From Atlantibacter hermannii (lineage in GTDB: Bacteria > Pseudomonadota > Gammaproteobacteria > Enterobacterales > Enterobacteriaceae): a DNA stretch of 64,000 nt. The notes below the pieces were generated by a model. It saw only the letters and a program-made list of their open reading frames with translations, had not been told where the DNA came from and made no database searches. Where the stretch lies: assembly GCF_009907385.1 (NCBI RefSeq), contig NZ_JAAATR010000002.1:62001-126000 (forward strand). Reading direction: 5' to 3'. Positions within the stretch are counted from its first letter, which is position 1; every line of letters starts with the position of its first letter. A program made the position numbers and the translations under genes. Positions 56,054 to 64,000 of this stretch are shown here, piece after piece.

Positions 56054-56596
56054 GTGCAACCGGCAGACTACGTAACTTCAACCCGCATCACTTATCAACA
56101 AATCACCCCGGAAGACTGGGCTTTTTTTGTCGCGCTCCAGCGCGATCCGCGTATTTCGCGCTATCTGGCGTCGTCCCGCGACGATGAAGCCATGCGCGTC
56201 GCGTTTGACAGCCGATTACCGCGCTGGGAGCCGGGCAGCAATCACTGGCTGTGCCTGGTGATGCGCGAAAAGCGCGGCGGTGAGCCGTTCGGCGTGACGG
56301 GGTTTATCGATCGCGGCGACGGGATTGCGGAAGTCGGGTATCTGCTGGCGACGCGGGTGCACGGTCAGGGGCTGGGCTATGAATCGTTGCAGGCGATTTG
56401 CGACTACGCGTTTCAGATCTGCGGCTACCGGAAACTGGTGGCGACGGTGACGGTAGGCAATGAGCCGTCGAAGCGGGTGCTGGAAAAGGCCGGATTTGTG
56501 CTGGAAGGGACGCTGCGGGAAAACTACTTTCTCGACGAACGCTGGCAGGACGACTGGTTGTTCGGCCTGCTGGCGCGTGAATTTACGCCGGGCTGA
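56054..56596 (+). CDS. GNAT-family N-acetyltransferase (RimJ/RimL-like)
   Basis: A 180-residue acetyltransferase. The acetyl-CoA loop is GQGLGYES near residue 105, followed by the conserved NEPSKRVLEKAGFVLEG and the C-terminal W-D-D-WLFGLL, as in ribosomal-protein or antibiotic acetyltransferases of the RimJ/RimL type. The start is GTG at 56054 with AGGAG upstream. The acceptor is unknown. It stands alone and converges on the SDR gene. Confidence 0.85.
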   Translation: MQPADYVTSTRITYQQITPEDWAFFVALQRDPRISRYLASSRDDEAMRVAFDSRLPRWEPGSNHWLCLVMREKRGGEPFGVTGFIDRGDGIAEVGYLLATRVHGQGLGYESLQAICDYAFQICGYRKLVATVTVGNEPSKRVLEKAGFVLEGTLRENYFLDERWQDDWLFGLLAREFTPG

Positions 56597-56621
56597 TAGC
56601 GCCGCCCGGCGTGTCCAGGCA

Positions 56622-57380
56622 TCAGATATACATGCCGCCCGACACTTCAATGCGCTGGGCATTCATCCAGCCGAGGCCGTCGCCCAGCAGCGCGGCGATA
56701 GCCTCGCCAATATCATCCGGCAGGCCTACGCGCCCTAAGGCGGTTTGCGCCGCGATAGCCTTATTCAGTTCGGCGTTGTCGCGCACCGCGCCGCCGCCGA
56801 AGTCGGTTTCAATCGCACCCGGGGCGATGATATTGGCGGAGATGCCGCGGGCGCCCAGCTCTTTGGCCTGATAGTGAGTAAGCACTTCCATCGCACCTTT
56901 CATGGCGGCGTAGGCCGAATAGCCCGGCAGTGCAAATCGCGTCAGGCCGCTGGAGACGTTCAGGATACGTCCGCCATTTTTCATCAGCGGTAACAGATGC
57001 TGCGTCAAAAAGAAGGGTCCTTTGAAGTGAATGTTCACTAACTGATCGAACTGCGCCTCGGTAATGTCAGTAAACGGCGCGTTAATGCCGATCCCGGCAT
57101 TGTTCAATAAATAGTCGAAGCTATCGCGCTGCCAGACGTGTTTAAGCTGTTGCTTCACTTCATTGGCGAATGCGGAAAAACTCGCGCTTTCGGCGACGTT
57201 AAGCTGTAATGCCAGCGCTTTTACGCCTTTTTTCTCAATTTCTCGCACCACGTCATCCGCGTCTTCACGCTGGCTGTTGTAGGTGAGGATAATGGCAATT
57301 CCCTTCTCAGCCAGCTTTAGCGCTGCGTTTTTCCCAAGGCCGCGGCTGCCGCCGGTCACAATTGCGATACGTTGCGTCAT
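56622..57380 (-). CDS. Short-chain dehydrogenase/reductase
   Basis: A 252-residue classical SDR. The NAD(P) motif TGGSRGLG (9-16), NNAG (93-96), Ser144, and Tyr157-xxx-Lys161 form a complete active site. It is divergent from the LysR gene yhjC with 118 bases between them, so YhjC could control it. The substrate is unknown. Confidence 0.88.
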   Translation of the reverse strand: MTQRIAIVTGGSRGLGKNAALKLAEKGIAIILTYNSQREDADDVVREIEKKGVKALALQLNVAESASFSAFANEVKQQLKHVWQRDSFDYLLNNAGIGINAPFTDITEAQFDQLVNIHFKGPFFLTQHLLPLMKNGGRILNVSSGLTRFALPGYSAYAAMKGAMEVLTHYQAKELGARGISANIIAPGAIETDFGGGAVRDNAELNKAIAAQTALGRVGLPDDIGEAIAALLGDGLGWMNAQRIEVSGGMYI

Positions 57381-57498
57381 AAAAACCTCGTCTGCGTTAT
57401 TACGGTGGTTGAGGGAAAGCTTATTAGCTGCTATGAAATCAATAAAGATGCCTCGCTGCGCATCACTGTTTCATTAATAACAACAATAAGCCCAACCG

Positions 57499-58398
57499 AT
57501 GGATAAAATTCACGCAATGCAGTTGTTCATTCGGGTGGCGGATCTGGAGAGTTTTTCCCAGGCCGCGCAAACACTCGGACTCCCTAAAGGTAGCGTATCG
57601 CGCCAAATCCAGGCGCTGGAAAATGCGTTAGGCACGCGGCTATTGCACCGCACCACGCGGCGGGTGCAGCTCACCCAGGACGGCATGGTCTACTACGAGC
57701 GCTGCCGCGACTTGCTGGCCAATCTGGAAGAGCTCGACGGGCTGTTTCTGCACGATCCCTCCAGCGTCAGCGGGCGTCTGCGCGTGGATATGCCGGTTGG
57801 CATCGCAAAAAATCTGGTGATGCCAAAATTGCCCGCCTTTCTGCAACAGTATCCGGGGATTGAGCTGGAGCTGAGCAGCAGCGACCGGCTGGTGGACGTG
57901 GTACGCGAAGGGTTCGACTGCGTGGTGCGCGTCGGCCATCTGAAAGATTCCGGTCTGGTGGCGCGCCCGCTCGGTAAACTCACCGTCGTCAATTGCGCCA
58001 GTCCGGGCTATCTGGAGCGTTTTGGTTTTCCGGAACGGCTGGACGATTTAGCGACCCATGCGGTGGTGCATTATTCCACGCACTTCGGCAGCCGCCCCCA
58101 GGGGTTTGAATATGCGGTGGATAAGCAAACCCACTGGATAAAAACCGGCGGCATCTTAACGGTCAACAGTACCGAGACCTACCAGGCGGCGGCGCTGACC
58201 GGGCTGGGCATTATTCAGGTGCCGCGCGTAGGGATTAAAGACGCCCTGCGCAGCGGGACGCTGATTGAAATCCTGCCCCAGTACCGGCCGGAACCGATGC
58301 CGGTGTCGCTGCTTTATCCGCATCGACGCAATCTGTCGCGGCGGGTGCATTTGTTTATGGAATGGTTAGGCGGCGTGATGAAAGGTTACGTTGATTAA
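57499..58398 (+). CDS. yhjC: YhjC, LysR-family regulator
   Basis: A 299-residue LysR regulator. The N-terminal helix-turn-helix (ESFSQAAQTLGLPKGSVSRQI) is followed by the effector domain. It matches E. coli YhjC along its length and precedes yhjD as in E. coli. Its likely targets are the divergent SDR gene and itself; the ligand is unknown. Confidence 0.9.
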   Translation: MDKIHAMQLFIRVADLESFSQAAQTLGLPKGSVSRQIQALENALGTRLLHRTTRRVQLTQDGMVYYERCRDLLANLEELDGLFLHDPSSVSGRLRVDMPVGIAKNLVMPKLPAFLQQYPGIELELSSSDRLVDVVREGFDCVVRVGHLKDSGLVARPLGKLTVVNCASPGYLERFGFPERLDDLATHAVVHYSTHFGSRPQGFEYAVDKQTHWIKTGGILTVNSTETYQAAALTGLGIIQVPRVGIKDALRSGTLIEILPQYRPEPMPVSLLYPHRRNLSRRVHLFMEWLGGVMKGYVD

Positions 58399-58451
58399 CG
58401 TAAGTCTATACTTTTCCCATGATGCTTATCACTGACAAGGAATTGCGTTCA

Positions 58452-59504
58452 ATGACAACACCGGAGAACACCCCGAAACGCCCAACCAACGATCTGGACT
58501 ATAAGCCAGTGCCACAACTGGATACCCGCTCTGAAGAGGCGAAAAAAGATCAGCCTGAACAGGGTGATAGTCATGAAAAAGGTGAGGGGCCGATTGCGAA
58601 GGTCACCGAGACGGTGGAAAAACTGGAGCGCCGCCCGATGATTGCCCACCTGATTCGGGCCACGGAGCGTTTTAATGACCGGCTCGGTAACCAGTTCGGC
58701 GCGGCGATAACCTATTTCTCTTTCTTATCAATGATCCCGATTTTGATGGTGTCATTTGCGGCGGCGGGCTTTATCCTGGCGTCGCATCCGACGCTGTTGC
58801 AGGATATTTTTAATAAAATTCTGATGAACGTCAGCGACCAGACGCTGGCAACCACCCTGAAAAGCACCATCAACACCGCCGTGCAGCAGCGCACCACCGT
58901 GGGCATTGTCGGTCTCGCCGTGGCGCTCTATTCCGGGGTGAACTGGATGGGTAACCTGCGCGAGGCCATCCGCGCCCAGTCGCGCGATGTCTGGGAGCGC
59001 AACGCTCAGGACGAAGAGAAGTGGTGGGCGAAATATCTGCGCGATTTCGTCTCGCTGATTGGCCTGCTGGTGGCGCTGATCATCACCATTTCCATTACCT
59101 CCGTGGCCGGCTCGGCCCAGGAAATGATCATCCGCTGGCTGTATCTCGACTATATCCCGTGGCTGAAGCCGGTCTGGCAGCTGATTGGCCTGGCGATTTC
59201 CATGTGCGCCAACTTCCTGCTGTTCTTCTGGATCTTCTGGCGGCTGCCGCGCCACCGTCCGCGTAAAAAGGCGCTGATCCGCGGCAGTATTCTGGCTGCC
59301 GTGGGGTTTGAGGTGATCAAAATCATTATGACCTGGACGCTGCCGTCGCTAATGACCTCGCCTTCCGGCGCGGCATTTGGATCGGTGCTGGGGCTGATGG
59401 CGTTCTTCTATTTCTTTGCCCGTCTGACGCTGTTCTGTGCGGCGTGGATCGCCACCGCAGAGTACAAAGACGATAAGCGGATGCCGGGTAAACCCCACCG
59501 TTAA
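58452..59504 (+). CDS. yhjD: YhjD, inner-membrane YihY-family protein
   Basis: A 350-residue inner-membrane protein with a 75-residue hydrophilic N-terminus and about six membrane segments. The block FGAAITYFSFLSMIPI and the C-terminal SGAAFGSVLGLMAFFYFFA are typical of the family. In E. coli certain yhjD mutations allow growth without Kdo, suggesting a role in lipid IVA movement. The ATG at 58452 gives the E. coli-like start MTTPEN; the ATG at 58419 is less likely. Confidence 0.93.
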   Translation: MTTPENTPKRPTNDLDYKPVPQLDTRSEEAKKDQPEQGDSHEKGEGPIAKVTETVEKLERRPMIAHLIRATERFNDRLGNQFGAAITYFSFLSMIPILMVSFAAAGFILASHPTLLQDIFNKILMNVSDQTLATTLKSTINTAVQQRTTVGIVGLAVALYSGVNWMGNLREAIRAQSRDVWERNAQDEEKWWAKYLRDFVSLIGLLVALIITISITSVAGSAQEMIIRWLYLDYIPWLKPVWQLIGLAISMCANFLLFFWIFWRLPRHRPRKKALIRGSILAAVGFEVIKIIMTWTLPSLMTSPSGAAFGSVLGLMAFFYFFARLTLFCAAWIATAEYKDDKRMPGKPHR

Positions 59505-59507
59505 TCA

Positions 59508-59548
59508 GGCCGGGCTGGAGTAAAACGCAAAAAACTTCAGCCCGGACC
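59508..59548 (+). other. Stem-loop after yhjD
   Basis: CCGGGCTG (59510-59517) pairs with CAGCCCGG (59538-59545) around a 20-base loop. No T run follows, so termination is uncertain. Confidence 0.35.
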
Positions 59549-59775
59549 AGCGTTTTAGAGGATAAATCCATTCCGTAACTTTTATTTAACCAATTTCTGG
59601 TTTTTCATGCTGATTTGAAATTTGTGTGAAGCATTTCATAGAAGTGAAATGGCGAGCATGAAAATTATCCTCTTTTTGCCGCTTTTCTGAACAAGTTCAC
59701 GTTTTGTGGCGCATTGAAATGTGGCTTTTGCTATGCGTAATATGGAATTTCGTTTCACATAAATAAGAAAAAAAT

Positions 59776-61095
59776 ATGCAAGCATCCATCACCACATCCG
59801 TTGATCACGACGCACCTCCGGTTAATTCGCGCAGTAAAGTGGTTGTCGCCTCGCTCATTGGCACCGCCATTGAGTTTTTCGATTTCTACATTTATGCCAC
59901 TGCGGCGGTTATTGTTTTTCCTCATATTTTCTTCCCGCAGGGCGACCCGACTGCCGCTACGCTACAGTCGCTGGCGACCTTCGCCATCGCGTTTGTGGCG
60001 CGTCCTATCGGTTCCGCCGTGTTTGGGCACTTTGGCGATCGCGTCGGGCGTAAAGCCACGCTGGTGGCCTCGCTGTTAACCATGGGTATTTCCACGGTGG
60101 TGATCGGCCTGCTGCCGGGCTACGAAACCATTGGCGTATTAGCGCCGCTGTTGCTGGCGCTGGCGCGTTTCGGCCAGGGTCTGGGCCTGGGCGGCGAATG
60201 GGGCGGGGCAGCGCTGCTGGCCACTGAAAACGCGCCTGCCGGGAAACGCGCGCTGTACGGCTCCTTCCCGCAGCTGGGCGCGCCGATCGGCTTCTTCTTC
60301 GCTAACGGCACCTTCCTGCTGCTGTCGTGGGTTTTGACCGATGAGCAATTTATGTCCTGGGGCTGGCGCGTGCCGTTCGTGTTCTCTGCGGTACTGGTGC
60401 TGATTGGCCTGTATGTGCGCGTCTCTCTGCATGAAACGCCAGTGTTCGCGAAAATCGCCAAAGCCAACAAACAGGTGAAAGTGCCCCTGGGTACGCTGCT
60501 GACCAAACATCTGCGCGTCACCATCCTCGGCACCTTTATCATGCTGGCGACCTATACGCTGTTCTATATCATGACGGTGTATTCCATGACCTTCAGTACC
60601 GCGGCGGCTCCGAACGGGCTGGGCTTTCCGCGTAACGAAGTGCTGTGGATGTTGATGATGGCGGTTATCGGCTTTGGCGTGATGGTGCCGATTGCCGGCG
60701 TGCTGGCGGATAAATTTGGCCGCCGTAAGAGCATGATCGTGATCACCACGCTGATTATTCTGTTTGCGCTGTTCGTGTTCCCGCCGCTGTTGCAGTCCGG
60801 CAACCCGGCAATGGTGATGGCGTACCTGCTGATTGGCCTGAGCATCATGGGCCTGACCTTCGGCCCGATGGGCGCGCTGCTGCCGGAGCTGTTCCCGACC
60901 GAAGTGCGTTACACCGGAGCGTCATTCTCCTATAACGTGGCGTCGATCCTGGGTGCGTCCGTGGCGCCGTATATCGCCACCTGGTTACAGGCGAACTACG
61001 GGCTGTTTTACGTGGGGATTTATCTGGCATCGATGGCGGCGCTGACGCTGATTGCGCTGCTGCTGACCCATGAGACGAAACACCAGTCGCTGTAA
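59776..61095 (+). CDS. yhjE: YhjE, MFS metabolite:proton symporter
   Basis: A 439-residue inner-membrane transporter of the metabolite:H+ symporter branch (relatives ProP, ShiA, KgtP). The motif GDRVGRKATL after TM2 and GQGLGLGGEWGGAALL near 140 are typical. It is nearly identical in pattern to E. coli YhjE. The substrate is not known. The stretch before it (59549-59775) is AT-rich and holds its promoter, not resolved. Confidence 0.94.
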   Translation: MQASITTSVDHDAPPVNSRSKVVVASLIGTAIEFFDFYIYATAAVIVFPHIFFPQGDPTAATLQSLATFAIAFVARPIGSAVFGHFGDRVGRKATLVASLLTMGISTVVIGLLPGYETIGVLAPLLLALARFGQGLGLGGEWGGAALLATENAPAGKRALYGSFPQLGAPIGFFFANGTFLLLSWVLTDEQFMSWGWRVPFVFSAVLVLIGLYVRVSLHETPVFAKIAKANKQVKVPLGTLLTKHLRVTILGTFIMLATYTLFYIMTVYSMTFSTAAAPNGLGFPRNEVLWMLMMAVIGFGVMVPIAGVLADKFGRRKSMIVITTLIILFALFVFPPLLQSGNPAMVMAYLLIGLSIMGLTFGPMGALLPELFPTEVRYTGASFSYNVASILGASVAPYIATWLQANYGLFYVGIYLASMAALTLIALLLTHETKHQSL

Positions 61096-61104
61096 GTCCT
61101 GAAA

Positions 61105-61132
61105 GGGCGCAGGCCGCGTGTCGCCTGCGCCC
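61105..61132. other. Stem-loop between yhjE and dtpB
   Basis: GGGCGCAGGC (61105-61114) pairs with GCCTGCGCCC (61123-61132), a ten-pair GC-rich stem between convergent genes. T runs are lacking, so it may act as an mRNA end protector for both. Confidence 0.55.
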
Positions 61133-61140
61133 ATCCTGCT

Positions 61141-62613
61141 TTAGATTTTCTCTTCCGGCGTGGCAATCATTCGGTTCAGCCACGGCACCATCAAGCCCAT
61201 CACGATCGATACGCCCAGCGTCACCAGGCCAATTTTACTGAATACCCCGGTATAAATCGGCAAGGTTTGCAGCGGATCGGTGATCCCTTCGGGAACGGCG
61301 GTAAAGGTAGCGACGTAACCGCCCAGCAGGAACGCGGCGGCCTGAGTCAGAAACCACATCCCGAGAATAAAGCCCATCAGGTGCTGCGGCACCAGCGCGG
61401 CGACCATCGCCAGCCCCAGCGCGCTGATCAGCAGTTCGCCCAGGCTCTGGAACAGATACACCAGCACAATAAACCACGGTGAGGTCAGCCCCTGGGCGTC
61501 GGCGAACCACATGCCTGCGGCAGCGGCAGTCAAGAAACCGAGGGCGCACAGAAACATCCCGAGCGTAAATTTCATCGGCATGGTCAGGTCTTTGCCCCGG
61601 CTGCCCAGCCGGGTATAAATCATCGCCAGCACCGGGCTTGCCACCACCACCCAGAACGGGTTCAGCGCCTGGAAGCTCACCGGGTTAAGGGTGAAGCCGA
61701 GGATCTCATGATGGACGTTGTTAATGGCGAAGAAGTTCAGCGAGGTGGGCATCTGGGCGTAGAGGATGTAAAACAGCACCGCTTCCAGCATCAGAATAAA
61801 CGCCACAAACATCTTGTTGCGACCGGTTTTATCCAGCCGGAACGCTTCGCGGAAGAAGAAAATAATCACCACGATGGACAACACAATCAGCACCAGATTG
61901 GCGACCTGCACGTTATGCATCAGCCAGGCGCAGAGGAAAATCATGGCGACCGTGCCCACCAGCACCAGCAGCAGGTTTTTGAAACTCATCGGCGCGTGGT
62001 CCGGCTCGGAACCGATGTGCTTCACCATGCCCCGGCAGGCAAAATAGACCAGCAGGGCGATAATCAGTCCAATGCCGCACAGGTTATACGTTACTGCGTA
62101 GCCGTAACGCTCGGCGATCACCGGCGCCAGCGACAGCGACAGCAGCGACCCGATGTTGATCGACATATAAAACAGCGTAAAAGCGCCGTCGAGACGCGGG
62201 TCTTTGGGAGGATAGCATTTGGACAGCAGGCTGGCGGGGTTAGCCTTGAACAGCCCGTTGCCCACTGCGATGGTGCCTAAGGCGATGAAAATCAGGTCAG
62301 GCTGGTGTAGTGACAGCCCGGTCATAAAATACCCGACGGCCAGCACAATCGCGCCCAACACCAGGGTGCGTTTGGTGCCGAGCAGGTGGTCGCCCACGTA
62401 GCCGCCGATAGAGATCAGTCCGTACACCAGCGCGGCAAACGCCCCAAAGGTGACGAAAGCTTGTTCCTGCGAGAAGCCGAGCTGCTGGACGAAGAAAACC
62501 GCCAGAATGCCCTGTACGCCGTAGTAGCCAAAGCGCTCCCACAGCTCGACAAAGAAGATCATAAAAAAGGGTTTCGGCTGTTGCAGTAAACCGACAGGTG
62601 CAGTGTTGTTCAT
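61141..62613 (-). CDS. dtpB: DtpB, dipeptide/tripeptide:proton symporter
   Basis: A 490-residue POT/PTR-family transporter that imports di- and tripeptides with protons. The POT signature around [18 protein letters not shown] (E-x-x-E-R-F type) and [10 protein letters not shown] are in the N-terminal part; about 14 membrane segments are seen. It matches E. coli DtpB (YhiP) in length and neighbourhood next to uspA. Confidence 0.95.
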   Translation of the reverse strand: MNNTAPVGLLQQPKPFFMIFFVELWERFGYYGVQGILAVFFVQQLGFSQEQAFVTFGAFAALVYGLISIGGYVGDHLLGTKRTLVLGAIVLAVGYFMTGLSLHQPDLIFIALGTIAVGNGLFKANPASLLSKCYPPKDPRLDGAFTLFYMSINIGSLLSLSLAPVIAERYGYAVTYNLCGIGLIIALLVYFACRGMVKHIGSEPDHAPMSFKNLLLVLVGTVAMIFLCAWLMHNVQVANLVLIVLSIVVIIFFFREAFRLDKTGRNKMFVAFILMLEAVLFYILYAQMPTSLNFFAINNVHHEILGFTLNPVSFQALNPFWVVVASPVLAMIYTRLGSRGKDLTMPMKFTLGMFLCALGFLTAAAAGMWFADAQGLTSPWFIVLVYLFQSLGELLISALGLAMVAALVPQHLMGFILGMWFLTQAAAFLLGGYVATFTAVPEGITDPLQTLPIYTGVFSKIGLVTLGVSIVMGLMVPWLNRMIATPEEKI

Positions 62614-62804
62614 TTTTACGTTGCCTTAAGGTGACGCCAGTAAAAGTATGTACGCGGCCTCAGGATCGCGCCGCCATGCCATTTATCGGCGAGTAATGCC
62701 GAATAAGAGCGTTAAAGCAGGTTATTGTATTGTCTAAAAACGATCGCAGCGGCAGATCACACTAATGAATTTATTGAAGTCAGTGATTTACGTTGGCAAG
62801 GCGG

Positions 62805-62833
62805 AAATAAAAACGCCCGCATTAGCGGGCGTT
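62805..62833 (-). terminator. Terminator of uspA
   Basis: AACGCCCGC (62812-62820) pairs with GCGGGCGTT (62825-62833); on the minus strand the stem is followed by TTTTATT. It lies 18 bases past the uspA stop. Confidence 0.88.
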
Positions 62834-62851
62834 GGGGGTAAGAAAGGACGA

Positions 62852-63289
62852 TTATTCCTCTTCTTCGTCGCGCAGCGGCACAATCAGCATATCAATGTGC
62901 ACGGTGTTTATCAGCTGGCGGGCAGACGACATCAGTTTGCTCCAGAAATCCTGGTGATGGCCGCACAGCACTAAATCGACGTCGTATTTTTTAATCGCGT
63001 CAACCAGCACCTGGCCCAGGTCGCCGCTGCCGCTGAGGGTTTCCGCAATCGGGTAACCTGCATTGGTGGACAGCTCAGTCAGCGCGTGGTGGGTTTCTTC
63101 AGAGATGCGTTTCTGCATATCGCCCAGATTTACGTCGATGAGGCCGGTGTAGAGATCGGAATAATTTACATCGACATGAATCAGTGAAACTTTGGCGTTA
63201 TACGGGCGTGCCATGGAGACGGCTTTTTCGACCAGCACTTTACTTTCTGGGGAGAGGTCGACTGCGATAAGTATATGTTTGTAAGCCAT
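62852..63289 (-). CDS. uspA: UspA, universal stress protein A
   Basis: A 145-residue cytoplasmic dimeric stress protein induced on growth arrest and by many stresses. [16 protein letters not shown] is the E. coli start; the rest matches closely ([16 protein letters not shown]). UspA-type proteins of this class lack the ATP-binding G-x2-G-x9-G(S/T) motif. The ATG at 63289 has AAGGAG upstream; the longer frame to 63334 is not used. It is divergent from uspB. Confidence 0.97.
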   Translation of the reverse strand: MAYKHILIAVDLSPESKVLVEKAVSMARPYNAKVSLIHVDVNYSDLYTGLIDVNLGDMQKRISEETHHALTELSTNAGYPIAETLSGSGDLGQVLVDAIKKYDVDLVLCGHHQDFWSKLMSSARQLINTVHIDMLIVPLRDEEEE

Positions 63290-63725
63290 AATTTTACTCC
63301 TTCCATAAGATGTCGATGACAATGGATCAGACAACGCTTTAGGTTATCGATGATGTCCTTGCCCCGCGTCCTGCATACCGCTCTCGCGGGAACCTGAAAC
63401 GATATCCTTTAGCCTGAAGCATGAGGATATAGAAAGACTTAAGCATAACGGTCTCTTTTTACCTTATCGCCCAGGAAGAAATCCGTCAATCCGCTGCATC
63501 GGCATTCATTCTAAATCGAAATACAGTTATCACGAATGATTGACCAGAACGATGTGGCAAAAAAATAACCTGATCTTCTACACTATTAAATGAGTCACTC
63601 GGGTAAATAAATGTGAACCCGATCGACTTTTGGTATCTCTCTCATTTGGAACGAGTTGACTGACTTGGTATCGGGGGTGCGGTTGTCCCGGGGAGTGACT
63701 CCGTGGCTATCGCCGGGGAGGTGTT
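63290..63725. other. Divergent uspA-uspB regulatory region
   Basis: About 436 bases with the promoters of both genes. CTACACT at 63578-63584, within TTCTACACTATT, resembles the sigma-S extended -10 element and is a candidate for uspB, which is RpoS-dependent in E. coli; the leader would be about 135 bases. The uspA promoter was not resolved. Confidence 0.45.
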
Positions 63726-64000
63726 ATGATAAGCACTGTTGCGCTGTTTTGGGCCTTATGTGTGGTATGCGTCGTCAATATGGCACGCTACTTCTCATCG
63801 TTGCGTGCGCTGCTTGTGGTGCTTCGTGGTTGTGATCCCTTGCTCTACCAGTATGTAGATGGCAGCGGTTTTTTCACATCCCATGGTCAGCCAAATAAGC
63901 AAATGCGACTGGTCTGGTACATTTATGCTCAACGTTACCGCGATCATCATGACGACGAATTCATCCGCCGCTGTGAGCGAGTCCGGTGTCATTTTATATT
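63726..64000 (+). CDS. uspB: UspB, universal stress protein B (3'-truncated by window end)
   Basis: The first 91 codons of uspB; the gene runs off the window (E. coli UspB is 111 residues). The N-terminus is a membrane segment ([16 protein letters not shown]), followed by the family's [17 protein letters not shown] four bases before the ATG is a strong ribosome site. It is an inner-membrane protein linked to ethanol tolerance in stationary phase in E. coli. Confidence 0.95.
   Translation, partial: MISTVALFWALCVVCVVNMARYFSSLRALLVVLRGCDPLLYQYVDGSGFFTSHGQPNKQMRLVWYIYAQRYRDHHDDEFIRRCERVRCHFI

Overview
This window looks like chromosomal DNA of a member of the Enterobacteriaceae. Gene content, protein sequences and local operon structure match the E. 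coli 78-80 min region (yhjX, eptB, proK, dppABCDF, yhjK, dctA, yhjJ, yhjG, pdeH, kdgK, rsmJ, prlC, rlmJ, gor, yhjC-yhjE, dtpB, uspA, uspB). The genes around this core differ from E. coli, so a neighbouring genus is more likely than E. coli itself. No phage, transposase, integrase, CRISPR array or rRNA was seen. All family assignments are by recognition of sequence; no search was run.

Layout. 1-3.4 kb: pyruvate transporter yhjX, lipid A modifier eptB and tRNA-Pro proK. 3.4-13.8 kb: accessory block between proK and dppA, with a diguanylate cyclase and a ureide/carbamoyl catabolic cluster (NCS2 permease, allophanate-hydrolase-related protein, carbamate kinase, DUF1116 protein, FdrA, biuret-hydrolase-like enzyme, DUF2877 protein, LysR regulator). 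14.5-20.2 kb: dppABCDF dipeptide/heme ABC importer. 20.3-26.6 kb: pgaABCD (poly-N-acetylglucosamine export), in the slot where E. coli K-12 carries its bcs cellulose genes, next to the HmsP-type phosphodiesterase yhjK. 29.8-42.1 kb: core genes dctA, yhjJ, yhjG, pdeH, kdgK, rsmJ, prlC, rlmJ, gor.

42.2-57.4 kb is a second accessory stretch: yjiM-yjiL plus a Se/S-carrier-like gene, a SLATT (DUF4231) membrane protein with a degenerate partner, katN-yciE, a group of envelope proteins (MASE1-PAS, DUF308 fused to a papain-like domain, OmpV/MipA, DUF4105), a periplasmic ClpP-like protein, a P1 peptidase, a HEPN-TM protein, a GNAT and an SDR. 57.5-64 kb returns to core: yhjC, yhjD, yhjE, dtpB, uspA and the start of uspB.

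How it fits together. Cyclic-di-GMP is a theme: one GGDEF cyclase with an intact I-site, two EAL proteins (HmsP type and PdeH), a MASE1 sensor and the c-di-GMP-responsive PNAG synthase PgaCD. The cluster at 5-13.8 kb appears built to import a nitrogen-rich ureide, split it, move its carbamoyl group to phosphate and make ATP through carbamate kinase; the real substrate is unknown. Several regulatory sites are visible: a near-perfect FliA promoter for pdeH, a sigma-32-type promoter for prlC, a KdgR-like operator for kdgK, a sigma-E-type promoter for eptB and a LysR-type dyad in the ureide cluster.
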